In this document: positions 46,693 to 57,485 of the stretch, in pieces
Layout: each line of letters opens with the position of its first letter
Position numbering within the stretch: position 1 is the stretch's first letter
Source of the DNA: Orientallactaga sibirica
Lineage: Eukaryota; Chordata; Mammalia; Rodentia; Dipodidae
Assembly (NCBI GenBank): GCA_036365145.1
Contig: JAEOAD010000004.1
Location: 51,549,001-51,613,000 of the forward strand
Direction: 5' to 3'
DNA: 64,000 nt
Notes under the pieces: generated by a model
What the model saw: the letters and a program-made list of their open reading frames with translations, nothing else
Told to the model about the DNA's origin: nothing
The model's database searches: none
Made by a program: the position numbers and the translations under genes

Positions 46693-46739
46693 TTTGTTTT
46701 TTTTTTTTTGTTTGTTTGTTTTTTTAAGATGGTTCTGGG

Positions 46740-46882
46740 AGCCAGGCGTGGTACCTTTAATCACAGCACAAGAAGACTGCTGAGAGATAGAGGCCACCTT
46801 GAGACTACATAGTGAATGAATTCCAGGTCAGTCTGGGCTAGAGCGAGACCCTACCTTGAAAAACTAAACAAACAAAAAAAAA
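46740..46882 (+). mobile_element. B1-type SINE
   Basis: GAGCCAGGCGTGGTACCTTT to GAGCGAGACCCTACCTTG; contains a small duplication GAATGAATTCC. Confidence 0.85.
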
Positions 46883-47035
46883 GTGAGATGGCTCAAGGTC
46901 TTGTGCTCTGGGTGCAGTTCACTGGGAGGAGCATGCTTCTGGAGTTCATTTGGGGTGGAAGGCGGCCCTGGGGCACCCATACTTTCTCATCAATTCTCTA
47001 CTCTTCTCTCCCTCTCCCTTTCTCCTCCCCCGCCC
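46883..47035 (+). mobile_element. DIP-like B2-type SINE, internally deleted
   Basis: GTGAGATGGCTCAAGGTC, GAGCATGCTTCTGGAGTTCA, then a CT-rich end; the B-box region is mostly missing. Confidence 0.7.
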
Positions 47036-47242
47036 AGATGAAAAGAAAGGCCTGAGTAGATATTCCATCCATGAAGACTCAAAAATGGCCAAGAATATTT
47101 GCAAAGATGTTCAACATCACATCACTACTCATCTGAAAAATCCCTTTGAGATATACTCACATCTGGTGGGATGCTATTTTAATCAGTTATTATTTCTGTG
47201 ACAACATACCATTAAATCACCTCAAAAAGACAAAAAACAAAA

Positions 47243-47440
47243 AGGCTGGAGAGATGGCTTAGCAGTTAAGTTGCTTGCCTGGGAACCTAAGGACCCAGGT
47301 TCAACTCCCCAGTATCCACATAAGCCAGATGCACAAGGTAGAGCATGCATCTGGAGTTCATTTGCAGTGGCTAGAGGTTCTGGTATGTACATTGTCTCTC
47401 TGTCTCTCTTTCAAATAAATAAAAATAAATAAAATATTTT
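47243..47440 (+). mobile_element. DIP-like B2-type SINE
   Basis: AGGCTGGAGAGATGGCTTAG, GGTTCAACTCCCCAGTATCC, GATGCACAAGGTAGAGC, (AAAT)n tail. Confidence 0.92.
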
Positions 47441-48090
47441 CTAAAAAGCCCAAACGCTTATTTTGTCTCATAGTTGGAGGAATTTCAGTCCACCAGCGCT
47501 TGAATCCACTGTCTTTGGTCCTGTGGTGAGGAAAAGTGTATGTTTTTTTAAAGGTAACAGATGTTCATACTGTCCAGTTCATTGTCCCATGACTGGGAAA
47601 ATTTAGGAGGATGGACAAGGCTCCAATATGGTAAAGGAAAGTTATTGAAAAGGGAAAAGAGCCCAGGGTGTGAAGATAAGCCTGCCTAGGATTGTGGCCA
47701 GCATCTAAAGAAGAGAAAGAAAGGGGCAAAAAGGGAGAAGTTAAACTTTCTGAGTCCAAGCTGGCAGGCTTAGTGAAGGTCTGCTTTGAAGGAGGGGCTT
47801 CTTGTGGTATAATGCATTATCTCTCATTAAGGGGATAAATATTCCTCCCACCTCTTTACATGTCTGTAGGTCAGGGATGGGCTCTTGACCAGCTGAGTGA
47901 TTGACAGGCTCCAACTACATCAGGAAGAATTGTCTCTTCTCTCTTAAATGTTACCAGGGAAACTGGAGGTGAGTTCCAACCTACAATGACTTTTAAGCCT
48001 AATATCTACCTAGATCATTTGGATGTACACCATAATGACAGTTTTCATAACTGTACAAATACAATTTATTGTTTTATTAAAAGTCCTTAT
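47441..48090. other. Unique sequence, no gene seen
   Basis: No recognised element. Confidence 0.5.
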
Positions 48091-48093
48091 CAG

Positions 48094-48272
48094 GGGTTGA
48101 GAAAATGGCTCAGTGGTTAAAGCTACTTGCTTGTAAAGGCTGCTGGCCCAAGCTACCTACATAAGCCAGATGCAAAACATGGTGCAAGTGCCCAGTGTTC
48201 ATTTGCAGTAGCAGGAGGTCCTAAAATACCCATACACCGACACACATATAAACACACAAGTAAATAAATAAG
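48094..48272 (+). mobile_element. DIP-like B2-type SINE, B box deleted
   Basis: GGGGTTGAGAAAATGGCTCA, AAGCCAGATGCAAAACATGG, tail AAATAAATAAG; the stretch between GGCCCAAG and CTACCTACAT has lost the usual GGTTCAATTCC. Confidence 0.85.
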
Positions 48273-48558
48273 TTTTTTTGAAAGACCTTAAAAGAATTAA
48301 AATTTCAGGCTAATAAACTTCATGCCATATCTCCTGAATCTCAATCTCTGGAGCAGGAATTAGGCAGTGTTGAGGTTAATAACTTTCCTCATACCATCAC
48401 GCTTCAGAATCATCACTAAGAAGAAAAATCTCAGGTTGAGTGTGAAACGCTGAGGTTTTTCACCATTATAAAACAAACAGAAAGTAAAAAAAAAAAAAGA
48501 ATGATAAAAATAGTTATCAGGAATGAAGGAGAATGCAAGAAAAAAAGCTTCTTTTTGG

Positions 48559-48952
48559 TGTAAGGTTTGGGAGTGACTATGACCAAGCAAACCGCTCTGA
48601 GGCAAAGATGAAAGCTTTTATTCGGGAAAAGCACAAGCTGCCAGGGCTGACTCACAGAGAGGAGCACAGCCCATCTGAGTTCCTCAGGTAGTGGACTGTA
48701 TAGGGTTAGTTGGGGGAAGGAGAGGAAAGGAGAAGAACTCCTTTGTTCTTTACCTTAGCCATTTCAAAAGCTAGGATGTGAGACCAGAACAGTGACCAGG
48801 TGACTTATGAGATAAGGGGGCCAGAAACCATGACCTGGGGGCATTGTTAGGCAAGGAAGGGATAATGGCTGGGTATTTTCTTAAGGAATGTGAATAATTC
48901 ACTTCCTTATGTCTCTGGTGACTCCATCTTGGGAGGCCATCTTGACCTTACA
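48559..48952 (-). mobile_element. Second LTR family, 394 bp, inserted in LTR copy 1
   Basis: Ends are perfect short inverted repeats TGTAAGG...CCTTACA, flanked by the 5-bp duplication TTTGG (48554-48558 and 48953-48957). On the minus strand it reads U3, then CCCGAATAAAAGCTTTC, an AATAAA typical of an R region, then a short U5 ending CCAAACCTTACA. The flanking sequence on either side aligns with LTR copy 2 without a gap, which proves insertion into LTR copy 1. Solo LTR, no viral genes. Confidence 0.85.
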
Positions 48953-49755
48953 TTTGGCAGTTTCAGTTAGAAGTTGAGGCCCAGAGAGAACCCCATATGC
49001 CACCTCGCTCTGGCACAAGAACTGAACTCTTGGCAGGAATGAAACTCTGATCAAGACTGATCTACAGTGCCCCATGCTGCCCACAGTCTAGCACGCTACC
49101 AGATATATTTTCCTGGTGGGCTGGCACTGAAGTCTGCCCTCCAAATCTCCAAACCATTCTGGTCTTCCCCTTGCATACCTGAATCTGACAAAAGAATACA
49201 TATTTTCAATCAACTATAAAGGCTATTCCAGCTCCCCTTTGCTCTCTCTGGCTGAGCTCTCATCTCTAATTGGATACATGTGAATGGCTTCCCCTCTCAC
49301 CCAGCCTGCCTGTGGCATGGAAGTGGCAGGGGTGCAGAACACTGCTTCATGTTCTGGATGGTTTTTCGCTTGCCTCTGCCTTATTGTGTGGGGTAACTTT
49401 TCACTTTAATTACATGTATGATTTGCCTCTGGTCTCTGAATCTACTACATGTATATTTCCCTTATACTCCAGGTCCACCACATGGGTACTATGTTTAACT
49501 CTAGTCCTGTTGCCTGTGTAACTTCTCTAAACTTGCAGTGACCGTGCATATAACTCTCTTTCCTCCTTCAAATTTCTCATTTGAATTTCTTGCTCTCTGC
49601 TTTGATATTTTCTCTCTGCTATTCTTTCCATTTGCTCTTTTAACTTTCTTCCATGGAGAAACTCAAGAATGGTGTGCTATGTGTGTTCTTCTAAATTTCC
49701 CTACACAAGGTCCTAAATTCTATCTTCCATGTGCTTGTGGTTCTACTCCAGTCTT

Positions 49756-49758
49756 GTC

Positions 49759-49792
<34 letters not shown>

Positions 49793-50027
49793 GAAATCAG
49801 GGTTTTTCAAACTTTTATTTATTTATTTATTTGCAAGCAGAAATAGACAGAGAGATAGAGGAGAGACAGACAGGGAGAATGGGCACGCCAGGGCTTCCAG
49901 CCACTACAAACGAACTCCAGATGCATATGCCCCTTGTGCATCTGGCTTACGTGGGTCCTGGGCACTTGAACCTGGATTGCTTGGCTTCACAGGCAAATGC
50001 CTTAACCACTGAGCCATTTCTCCAGCC
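49756..50027 (-). mobile_element. DIP-like B2-type SINE inserted in LTR copy 1
   Basis: Poly-T of about 32 then (ATTT)n, GGGCACGCCAGGGCTTCCAG, GAGCCATTTCTCCAGCC. The 10-bp CTCCAGTCTT is present on both sides (49746-49755, 50028-50037). Confidence 0.95.
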
Positions 50028-50412
50028 CTCCAGTCTTTTCTTGAGAGCCTCAGTTTCTCTTAAATGACCTTTATGAACTACCCTCCATGTGCCGTGGCTC
50101 TATTCCAGTCTTTCCTTAAAAAAGTAAAAATCCATTTTTCTTAAATGATGAACTATGCAGTGTTTTCCACATGAGAGCTTACTTCCTCCTCCCTACCCTA
50201 TGTTTATGATTCTGCTCTAACCTTCTTCCTAGATCCCAGTCTCCTTTAAATAAAACTCACACTTTGCGATTGCTCCCTAAATAAACTCAATAATGCATAA
50301 TTTATCCTTTTTGAGTTCATTTTTGTCAACTCTTTGTTAAAAATAAAACAGGACCCAAAATTTGGGTTCATAAACTTGAGGCACCCCTCCTGAACCCCAA
50401 AATTCTGAATCA

Positions 50413-50684
50413 GGAGGAAGAGGCACAGAGTGCAGTGGAACACTCCAACAGGATCCTCCCTCAAAGGCTAAGGCAAAATCTAGGGCCTCCCGGGCAAAGG
50501 GACATCCTTGACATCACATTACACATCTACTGGGAACTGGTACTAATACAGTCTAAGGCATTAGCCAGAACACAGGGAACTGTTTTTAACATGATTTAAT
50601 CATGTGCTCATAAAGGTGTAGAAGCACTGTGGTCAGCCACATTTGACCTTTTACTTTGACTTTTATTTTGTGAAAACAAACAAA
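50413..50684. other. Sequence after LTR copy 1
   Basis: I looked for a primer-binding site directly after the LTR and saw none; consistent with a solo LTR. No gene seen. Confidence 0.45.
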
Positions 50685-50724
50685 CATACATACATACATA
50701 CATACATACATACATACATACATA
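50685..50724. repeat. (CATA)n microsatellite
   Basis: Ten near-perfect tetramers. Confidence 0.95.
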
Positions 50725-50988
50725 GGACAAAAATCTTCCAGCCGACTCTTCAGTTGGGAGAAACTACAGAACAGCCAATAGTGGGCTTTGCTGCTGTACT
50801 CTCTCCTATCATTTAACAGACCCAACATAATGGGAATAATGGAGGCTGAATCTGACAGTGGGATGACACTGAGATGACCAAAAGAACCCATCTGCATGTT
50901 GCCTAGCTTGCCAGAACAAAGGTCACGGATCTGAACATCTGTCTGAATAACTGAAAAATCGTTCTTGACCATATATATATATATATAT

Positions 50989-51200
50989 GGCTGGAGAGAT
51001 GGCTTACTGGTTAAGGCACTTGTCTGGAAAGCCTAAGAACCCAAATTCAATTCCCCAGTATCGACATAAGCCAGATGCAAAAGGTGGCACATGTATCTGG
51101 AGTTTGTTTGCAGTGTCTAAAGACCCTGGTATGCCCATTCTCTCTCTCTCTCTCTCTCCTCTCTCTCTTTCTCTCTCTCTCTCTCATAAATAAAAGACTT
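50989..51200 (+). mobile_element. DIP-like B2-type SINE
   Basis: Preceded by (AT)n; GGCTGGAGAGATGGCTTACT, AATTCAATTCCCCAGTATCG, CT-rich stretch of about 50 bases. Confidence 0.92.
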
Positions 51201-51849
51201 AAAAAAAGAAATATAAAATCTCATCAGGTTAAACAGCATGTATTAACAGCTGGAAAATAGAAATAGTAACATAAACCAAGGTACTTTTCAAATATATTAG
51301 TGAAAGATCAGGTAGGTGGGTTAAGCTAAAGTAGGGAAGTGCTGCTATTTGCTTCATATGCTATCTGATGATGTTCTTAGCCTTTGAATGTGTGAAAGCT
51401 GGTTGTCTGTTAGTACATTCCAGAAGGTCTCACCTGATCACCTCATAATCACGAATATGTTAGTGATACAGGATTTGGGGATTCAGAGAAGGGAAAGGAT
51501 TTGAGGGTTCAGGAGAGGGGAGATGGAGAGAATCTCTATGACAAGAAATCTCCTGAGGGTCAAACAAACCCTATGGCACATCCACAAATGCATGGGGAAG
51601 GCAAAACCTGAGACGCTAGGCCCAAAGACAGAAGAAACATCTGCGCACATACACGGGAAGCAACGGAGAGCACAAGGCCTTCACCTCCTTATATAAAAGG
51701 TAAGAGATTGGACTGCCACTTCTTCCTCCATGGTCCCTGAGCCTTGGAGGGTGTAATAGAGATGTCTCACTTAGGCTGAACATTCCACTGTCACTTTTTC
51801 TCAGCACTCTGGTGAGTTTTGTGTCACCCCAGTGGTCACTGGCATCTGA
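51201..51849. other. Unique or unassigned sequence
   Basis: G/A-rich at 51.48-51.55 kb, which may already belong to an L1 3' region; not certain. Confidence 0.4.
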
Positions 51850-52770
51850 AAAGAGAAGCTTCTCTAACCAGAAGTGAGAGCAGCATTAGTATATGGGCAT
51901 AAACATAAATGTTTAGAGGGCAGTTTGGTGGGCATAATATATACATTTAGCCAGACAACAGTAGTAGTTTCCCCCTTATAGCTTATGACTTCCCTAGCCA
52001 TAAGAATGAATTCCATCCCCTGGTGTGCAGGCCTCCAATGCAATCAAAGAGTAGTTGGTTTCCCCCGTAGCAGACATGCCACCATTGCAGGCTGGCAAAC
52101 TGCAAAAGAGGGAAGGGCTTAAAGGGAAGGTATAGTATATATGTTAGCAGGGGAGCAGAATACTGGGGGTGGAATGGTCTAAGTAAAGTCAGGGGAGGGA
52201 TGAGGAGAGAAGAGAGTGGGAGGAGGGTTAATGAACATTTAAGGTGTTATGAATAAGCCATATGGAAGCCTACTTCACTAGCTAATGACATGTATGTTAA
52301 AAGGAGAGTTTAGGCAGAAGTGTGGAGATGGATAATGTTATAACCAGAAGCCATAGACTGTTATTAGACAAATTTCAATACCAGCTAGTTGTTGGTCAGG
52401 ACCTTGATGCCCCCAAAACATTACAGCCTATTGCCAAGGTTCTTGGTTGCCCACCAGAACTAGATGGTCAGACACTATTGCTGAAGACTCCACATGCTTG
52501 GGCTGAAAAACACAGAAATCAAGCTGGAGCTGAGCTGACATCATCCTCTGTATTGATTAGCTGTCAGGATGGTGGAAAGATCTGTGCAGCCTGTTGGGGG
52601 GAAATGTTATCGATGGTGTTACACAGCAGTGGACCCTGCAAGCTCCCTCCCTCATAGCACCTTTACAGTTTCCTGACCTGCAATACTTGCTTTTACTGTA
52701 CTTCACATACAAGTCTAAACATCTGAAGCTAGGATGCACACATGAGAAAGAACATGCAGCATTTGACTTT
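51850..52770. mobile_element. L1-related sequence
   Basis: CTCTAACCAGAAGTGAGAGC, GGCCTCCAATGCAATCAAAG and CTGAAGACTCCACATGCTTG are phrases I associate with rodent L1 non-coding ends. A similar block (TCTCCAACCAAAAGTGAGTG) recurs at 53.9 kb. Strand is not certain. Confidence 0.45.
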
Positions 52771-52774
52771 TGGG

Positions 52775-53325
52775 TCCTGGGTTTCCTTACTTAGTATAAT
52801 CTTTTCCAGATCCACACATGTCTTTGTAAATTTCACAATTTCATTTTTTATAGCTGAATAAATCCCCATTATGTACATAGGCAGACCACTCTTTCATAAT
52901 TCATTCATCAGTTGAAGGGCCTCTAGGCTGGTTTCATTTCCTAGCCATTGTAAACAGAGCAATAATAATCATGGATGCGCTAGTGTCTTCATAGTAATGA
53001 GTAAAGTCCTTAGGGTATAAGCTGGATCAGATGGGTACTTTAGCTGTTTCAGGAACCTCCACACTGATTTCCACAATGGCTGTGTCAATTTACTTTCCCA
53101 TAAATAGTGGAGAAGAGTTCTTCTTTCCCAACACCCTCGCCAGCATTTATTATCATTTAGTTTCTTGAAGACAACCATTCTGACAGGATGTAGAATCTTA
53201 AAGTAATTTTAATTTGCATTTTCCTGATGGATAAAGATGTAGAACATGTTTTTAAATGTTTATTGGCCATCTGTATTTCTTCTTTTGAGAACTATTGATT
53301 AAATTCTATAGCCCCTCCCCTTTTG
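52775..53325 (-). mobile_element. Older L1, end of ORF2, left part
   Basis: Reverse-complement ORF2 text: TTCATTTTTTATAGCTGAAT, CAGTTGAAGGGCCTCTAGGC, TTTAATTTGCATTTTCCTGA. The frame is broken. Continues after an insertion at 54.52 kb. Confidence 0.8.
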
Positions 53326-53329
53326 TTAG

Positions 53330-54250
53330 AAAGTGTTAATCTTTCTGTATCTAATTTTTTTCACTTTTTATTTCGTGTGTGTGGGTGTGTGTGTGAATAG
53401 TTTATACTCTTTTATTCTCACTCCTGATCCTGTTACTCTGTGGTCCCTCCTCAGTGGGGTTATGGTATTCACTGTGGGGGCATGGAGGCTTCAGTCATTC
53501 CCTATGGTACAGCAGGAGGCAGAGGGACCATGTCTCAGGATGTTTCTAGCCAATATGTGGCTCTTACAATCTTTACAACACTCCTCTTCTGCAATGTTCC
53601 CTGAGCCATGGCAGGCCTATTAGCAGTCTGATTAGTGTTGAGTGCTCTGCAGCCTCCAGATCTTGGCTTTGATGAGTTTTGATTGATCACTGTGTCTGTC
53701 ACCATCACCCTGGAGCTGGTTGTCAGGCTAGCAGTAATAGCATGATTCATGTTGTTACTTCCTCTGCAATTTCTTCTGGACCCTGGCAGATGTGGCAGAG
53801 GGGGCACATCTGGTGGTGGGAATTTGTTTATCTTCTTTTCTTACCAATGGATCTTAGTTCTCTATTTTCTCTGCCATCTGTAAAATACAGATTCTCCAAC
53901 CAAAAGTGAGTGCAGTACAGCTTGGGTTAAAGGGCATATGCACAGTTATTTGAGCACCCACTTTTCTTCTCCAGAGAGCCGTGGGGGCTTCTTGCTGAAG
54001 TCTGAGTTTCCCAGCAATGGAATTCACACTTGGTTACCAGTACCAGATATGAGTTCTTCTCCACTAAGTGGGCCTCTTGTCCATTGAGAGAACAGTTGGT
54101 TACTTGCAGTCTGTGTGTCACTATTGCACAAGTGTGTACTTCTTTCCCTGCTGATTAATTTCATAGTCTCCAGTATCCCCTGCTTTTATTCATGCTCTTT
54201 GGGGCCATTGTCTTCTTCCACAGGGCTTTCCAGCACTAAGATGGCAGACC
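53330..54250 (-). mobile_element. Younger L1 3' end inserted in the older L1
   Basis: L1 3' UTR-type text in reverse (CCCTCCTCAGTGGGGTTATG, CTGAGCCATGGCAGGCC, GTGTCACTATTGCACAAGTG). It separates two pieces of ORF2 that are adjacent in L1. Confidence 0.65.
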
Positions 54251-54254
54251 ATTT

Positions 54255-54311
54255 TAATTTTATTTATTTATTTACTTATTTATTTATTAGAGAGAGAGAA
54301 AGAAACAGAAG

Positions 54312-54354
<43 letters not shown>

Positions 54355-54500
54355 ACACCAGGGCCTCCAGCTACTGTAAATAAGCTCCAGATGCATGAGC
54401 CACATTGTGCATCTGGCTTAGGTGGGTACTAGGGAATCAAACCTGGGTCCTTAGGCTTTGCAGGCAAGCGCCTTAACAGCTAAGCCATCTCTCCATACCT
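54255..54500 (-). mobile_element. DIP-like B2-type SINE with long (GA)n
   Basis: (ATTT)n, (GA)n of about 60 bases, CACCAGGGCCTCCAGCTACT, GCTAAGCCATCTCTCCATAC. Confidence 0.93.
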
Positions 54501-54509
54501 TAATTGGGT

Positions 54510-55175
54510 TTTTGATTAATTATTATTTACTTTTTTGAGTTCTTTGTATATCCTGGGTATAAACCCTCTGTCAGATATAGAGCTGGCAAAGAATTTTTCT
54601 TATTTTATAAGCTGCCTCTTTGCTCTATTCACAGTGCCCTTTGCTGTATAAAACATTTTTAATTTTATGAGGTCCCAATGGTTGGTTAGTGGTTTTACTT
54701 CCTGAGCAACTGGGGTTATATTCAGAAAGTCATTGCCTATGCCAATATGTTAAAGTATTTCTCCTACCTTTTCCTCTAGCAGTTTCAGAGTTTCAGGTCT
54801 GATATTAAGGTTTTTGATCAATATGGACTTGATTCTTGTGCATGGAGAGAACTAAAGATCTATTTTCATCCTTCTACATATAGCTATCCAGTTTTCCCAG
54901 CACCATTTGTTAACGAGGCTGTCTTTTCTCCAGAGAATATTCTTGAATATTCATTTTTGTCAAAAATCAGATGGCTGTAGTTCCCTGGCTTTACATCTGG
55001 GTCCTCTATTCTGTTCCATTGATCTACATGTCTATTTTTTTCTAGGAACTCTTGTTCATAATGCATACTCAATAGGACTAGTGTGCTCATGTCAATATAT
55101 AAAGATGCACCTTCACTCATTTTCATGCTTCCTACTCTGCAGAGAGATCCCAATGGAATATGTAACAAAGGGGAG
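54510..55175 (-). mobile_element. Older L1 ORF2, right part
   Basis: TTTGAGTTCTTTGTATATCC, TTTATGAGGTCCCAATGGTT, CAGCACCATTTGTTAACGAG, TTCCATTGATCTACATGTCT are standard ORF2 text in reverse. 5' truncated at about 55.17 kb and not intact. Confidence 0.85.
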
Positions 55176-55244
55176 GATCAGGGACTGTTCCAGTAAGTAG
55201 ATCTAAAGTTAGCATGAATAGATTTTAGTTTTAAAAAGCTACAT

Positions 55245-55380
55245 GTGAATGCACAGGCCTGTTATTAAAACACTCGGGAGTTTGAGGCAAGAGTATTGTG
55301 AAGCAGGGTGATTGTGAGCTTGAAGGAAGCCTGAGCTAATAGTAAGTACCCCATCTCAAATAAAACAAATAACAATAAAG
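55245..55380 (+). mobile_element. B1-like SINE, diverged
   Basis: GGCCTGTTATTAAAACACTC, GTGATTGTGAGCTTGAAGG, AGTACCCCATCTC, A-rich tail. Confidence 0.6.
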
Positions 55381-55607
55381 CCTTATTAGGGAAATGGCTG
55401 ACTTGTGTAGGAGAGCACCAAGTTTAACTTTCCAGAATCCACATGAAATGCTGAGGATAGTTACTCACATCTGTAACCCTAGTGAGGGGGCAAGGCTGCC
55501 AAGAATAGGGTATTGCTGAGGCTTGCTGAAGGACAGCAGCTCACGGCTGAGGGAGAGTCCCCATCTCAAGGAAGTGCACAGATGAGCTATAAAAGAAGCA
55601 CACCCAG

Positions 55608-55728
55608 GGCTGCAGAGATGGCCCAGTGGATAAAGCAGCATAAGTTCAGTTCCTCAGCCACCCACATAAAGCATGCCCTCCAACACATGCAAGTAAATAA
55701 ATATTTGAAAAAAAAAAAAAAACAAGTA
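55608..55728 (+). mobile_element. DIP-like B2-type SINE, shortened
   Basis: GGGCTGCAGAGATGGCCCAG, CCACCCACATAAAGC, then tail with poly-A; CT stretch and body missing. Confidence 0.8.
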
Positions 55729-55733
55729 AAAAG

Positions 55734-55907
55734 TGGGGCTATAGAGATGGCTCAGAGGATAAATGTGCTTGCTTGCAAAGCCTGCCAACTCAGGTTCAAT
55801 TCCCCAGCTGCCTAATCACCCATGTAAAGTTGGGCAGGCAACAATAAGAGACCCATACAAATGCACACCTATACACACACTTATGTGCAAGCAAATGAAT
55901 AAATAAT
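55734..55907 (+). mobile_element. DIP-like B2-type SINE variant
   Basis: GGGGCTATAGAGATGGCTCA, GGTTCAATTCCCCAGCTGCC, then a 3' part (CAGGCAACAATAAGAGACCC) unlike the other copies. Confidence 0.75.
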
Positions 55908-55913
55908 TGTACA

Positions 55914-56123
55914 TTTTAATTTTATTATATTTTATTATGAGACAGAGAGAGAAGCAGATAGAGAGAGCAAATATGGGCACACCAGGGCCTGTAGCCACCA
56001 CAAACAAACCCCAGATGAACATGCCACCTTGTGTAGCTGCTTAAGTGGGTACTGAGGAATCAAACCTGTGTCCTTAGGCTTCATTGGCAAGCTCCCCAAA
56101 CATTGAGCCATCTCTCCAGCCCA
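55914..56123 (-). mobile_element. DIP-like B2-type SINE
   Basis: GA-rich stretch, GGGCACACCAGGGCCTGTAG, TTGAGCCATCTCTCCAGCCC. Confidence 0.92.
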
Positions 56124-56240
56124 TAAATACTTTTTTTTTTTAAAGAAGGACACACCTAATATTCTTTTCTGGTCTCCATATGCATGTGCATGAGCCATGC
56201 GTCTGCATACACACAAATGTATATACGACACATCACACAC

Positions 56241-56545
56241 ACCTCACATGCTCTAAAATTTTTTCTGAGTCCACTTACATTCCTGAGTAGTGACAAAAAA
56301 TAATAAACTATACATACTTTATAAGCCAGCATGCAGGAACGATAAAGTCATGAATAATATTTATTAAGGATAGAGTCCAAATAAGTTATGAAAAAGCAAT
56401 TTAGACTTTATAATCTCATGATGTTTAAACATCAATCACAACTCAGAAAAAGATGAATATAAAAGAATCCCTCAGCTTGCCTCCTTTTTGGAATGAAATT
56501 AAATGAGAATATTAAAAGTATAATTTTTTTATGTAAAAATTCAGG
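56241..56545. other. Unique AT-rich sequence, no gene seen
   Basis: No recognised element. Confidence 0.55.
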
Positions 56546-56756
56546 TTGTTAGATTTGGAGAGAAGGCAGTTAAAGGCATTTGTTTGCAAAGCCTATGGCT
56601 CTGGGTTCCATTCCCCACTTCCCACATAAAGCCAGACACACAAAGTGGTATTTGAATCTGGAGTTAGTTTGCAGTGGTAAGAGGCCTTGGAGCACCCATA
56701 CTCTCTCTCTCCCTCTTTCCGTATATCTCTTTCTCAAATAAGTTAATAAAACAAAT
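56546..56756 (+). mobile_element. DIP-like B2-type SINE
   Basis: Head altered (TTTGGAGAGAAGGCAGTTAA); GGTTCCATTCCCCACTTCCC and CT-rich end kept. Confidence 0.85.
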
Positions 56757-56943
56757 TTTAAAAATAAAATTCAAGTTGTGTATGCCTGAAACACCACTGT
56801 AATTATTGGTCATTTAGTGTCCAGAACAACATAATAATGTAATCTTCATTTAAAAAAAAGTCATGTGATCATTAAGGTTATACAATAAATATGACTGTGA
56901 GATTTGACTTACTCTAAACTGCTGAAATAAATATGGATAAAGT

Positions 56944-57098
56944 AGGCCTGGGGAGATGGCTCAGGGCTTAATGATGCTTCTGTGCAAAGACTGCTGTTCC
57001 AGGATTGAATTTCCTACCTATGTAAATCCAGGTGTAGTGGTAAGAAGCCCTAGTGTGCCTTCCCCCCAACACACATGCAAATAAATAATAAATAAGAA
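56944..57098 (+). mobile_element. DIP-like B2-type SINE with deletion
   Basis: GGCCTGGGGAGATGGCTCAG, CAGGATTGAATTTCCTACC, then directly GTAGTGGTAAGAAGCCCTAG. Confidence 0.8.
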
Positions 57099-57109
57099 TA
57101 CATTTTCCC

Positions 57110-57255
57110 CCACAGGGACTGACTGAGGTCTTCATGACCCCACAGTGAATACCATAACAACCCTGAGGAGGGCCCCAGGGAAATGGGAGCGGACAAGGGG
57201 ATCAAAGAGTATAACCTGCTATAATATATATAAGTAAAATTAGTTAAAAAAAATT
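57110..57255 (+). mobile_element. L1 3' UTR end
   Basis: CCCACAGTGAATACCATAAC, GAGGAGGGCCCCAGGGAAAT, AAGAGTATAACCTGCTATAA: forward version of the L1 3' UTR seen reversed at 53.4-53.5 kb. Confidence 0.65.
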
Positions 57256-57273
57256 TTTAAAAAAATAGAGAAA

Positions 57274-57430
57274 GGAAGCAGGGCATGGTGGTATACACCT
57301 TTATTCCCAGCACTTCAGAGGCTGTGGTAGAAGGTTCACCATGAATTCAAGGTCAGCCTAGGGCTACAAAGTGAGTTCCTGGACTAGAGTCAGACCCTGA
57401 CTCAGAAAAAAATGAACCCCCCCCCCAAAA
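57274..57430 (+). mobile_element. B1-type SINE
   Basis: CAGGGCATGGTGGTATACAC to CAGACCCTGACTCAG; tail interrupted by a C run. Confidence 0.85.
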
Positions 57431-57485
57431 AAAATAGAGAAAGATTTTTTTTTAATCTTAAAATATTAATTTTTGTGGATAATGT

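Larger units (their letters stand above)
48524..50412 (+). mobile_element. ERV LTR copy 1 (ERV1/gammaretroviral-like), nested
   Basis: Starts TGAAGGAGAATGCAAG and ends CTGAATCA, matching copy 2 at 59896-61140 at both ends and along the body. Promoter-like CTATAAAGGC (TATAAA 49215-49220) and a polyadenylation signal AATAAA (50249-50254) lie in the order U3-R-U5. The 4 bases before are GGAA and after are GGAG, a possible decayed 4-bp duplication. It carries two insertions: a reverse LTR (48559-48952) and a reverse SINE (49756-50027). Without them it is about 1.2 kb. No internal viral genes are attached, so it is probably a solo LTR. Confidence 0.75.
55385..56240 (+). mobile_element. B4-like SINE split by three SINE insertions
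   Basis: Left part 55385-55605 (head, then ACTCACATCTGTAACCCTAG, GAGAGTCCCCATCTCAAGG). Right part from 56142 gives the usual B4 end (TTTTCTGGTCTCCATATGCA). AAAGAAGCACACC before and AAAGAAGGACACACC after the insertions mark the target site. Confidence 0.65.

Noticed and set aside
49538..50067. Frames of 93-112 codons, some rich in Phe
   Set aside because: They span LTR copy 1, a poly-T run and a SINE.
50586..50972. 128-codon minus-strand frame
   Set aside because: Runs through the (CATA)n repeat (read as MYVC) and has no other support.
54884..55200. Frames of 94-97 codons on both strands
   Set aside because: Inside the decayed L1 ORF2; remnants of a transposon gene, not host genes.
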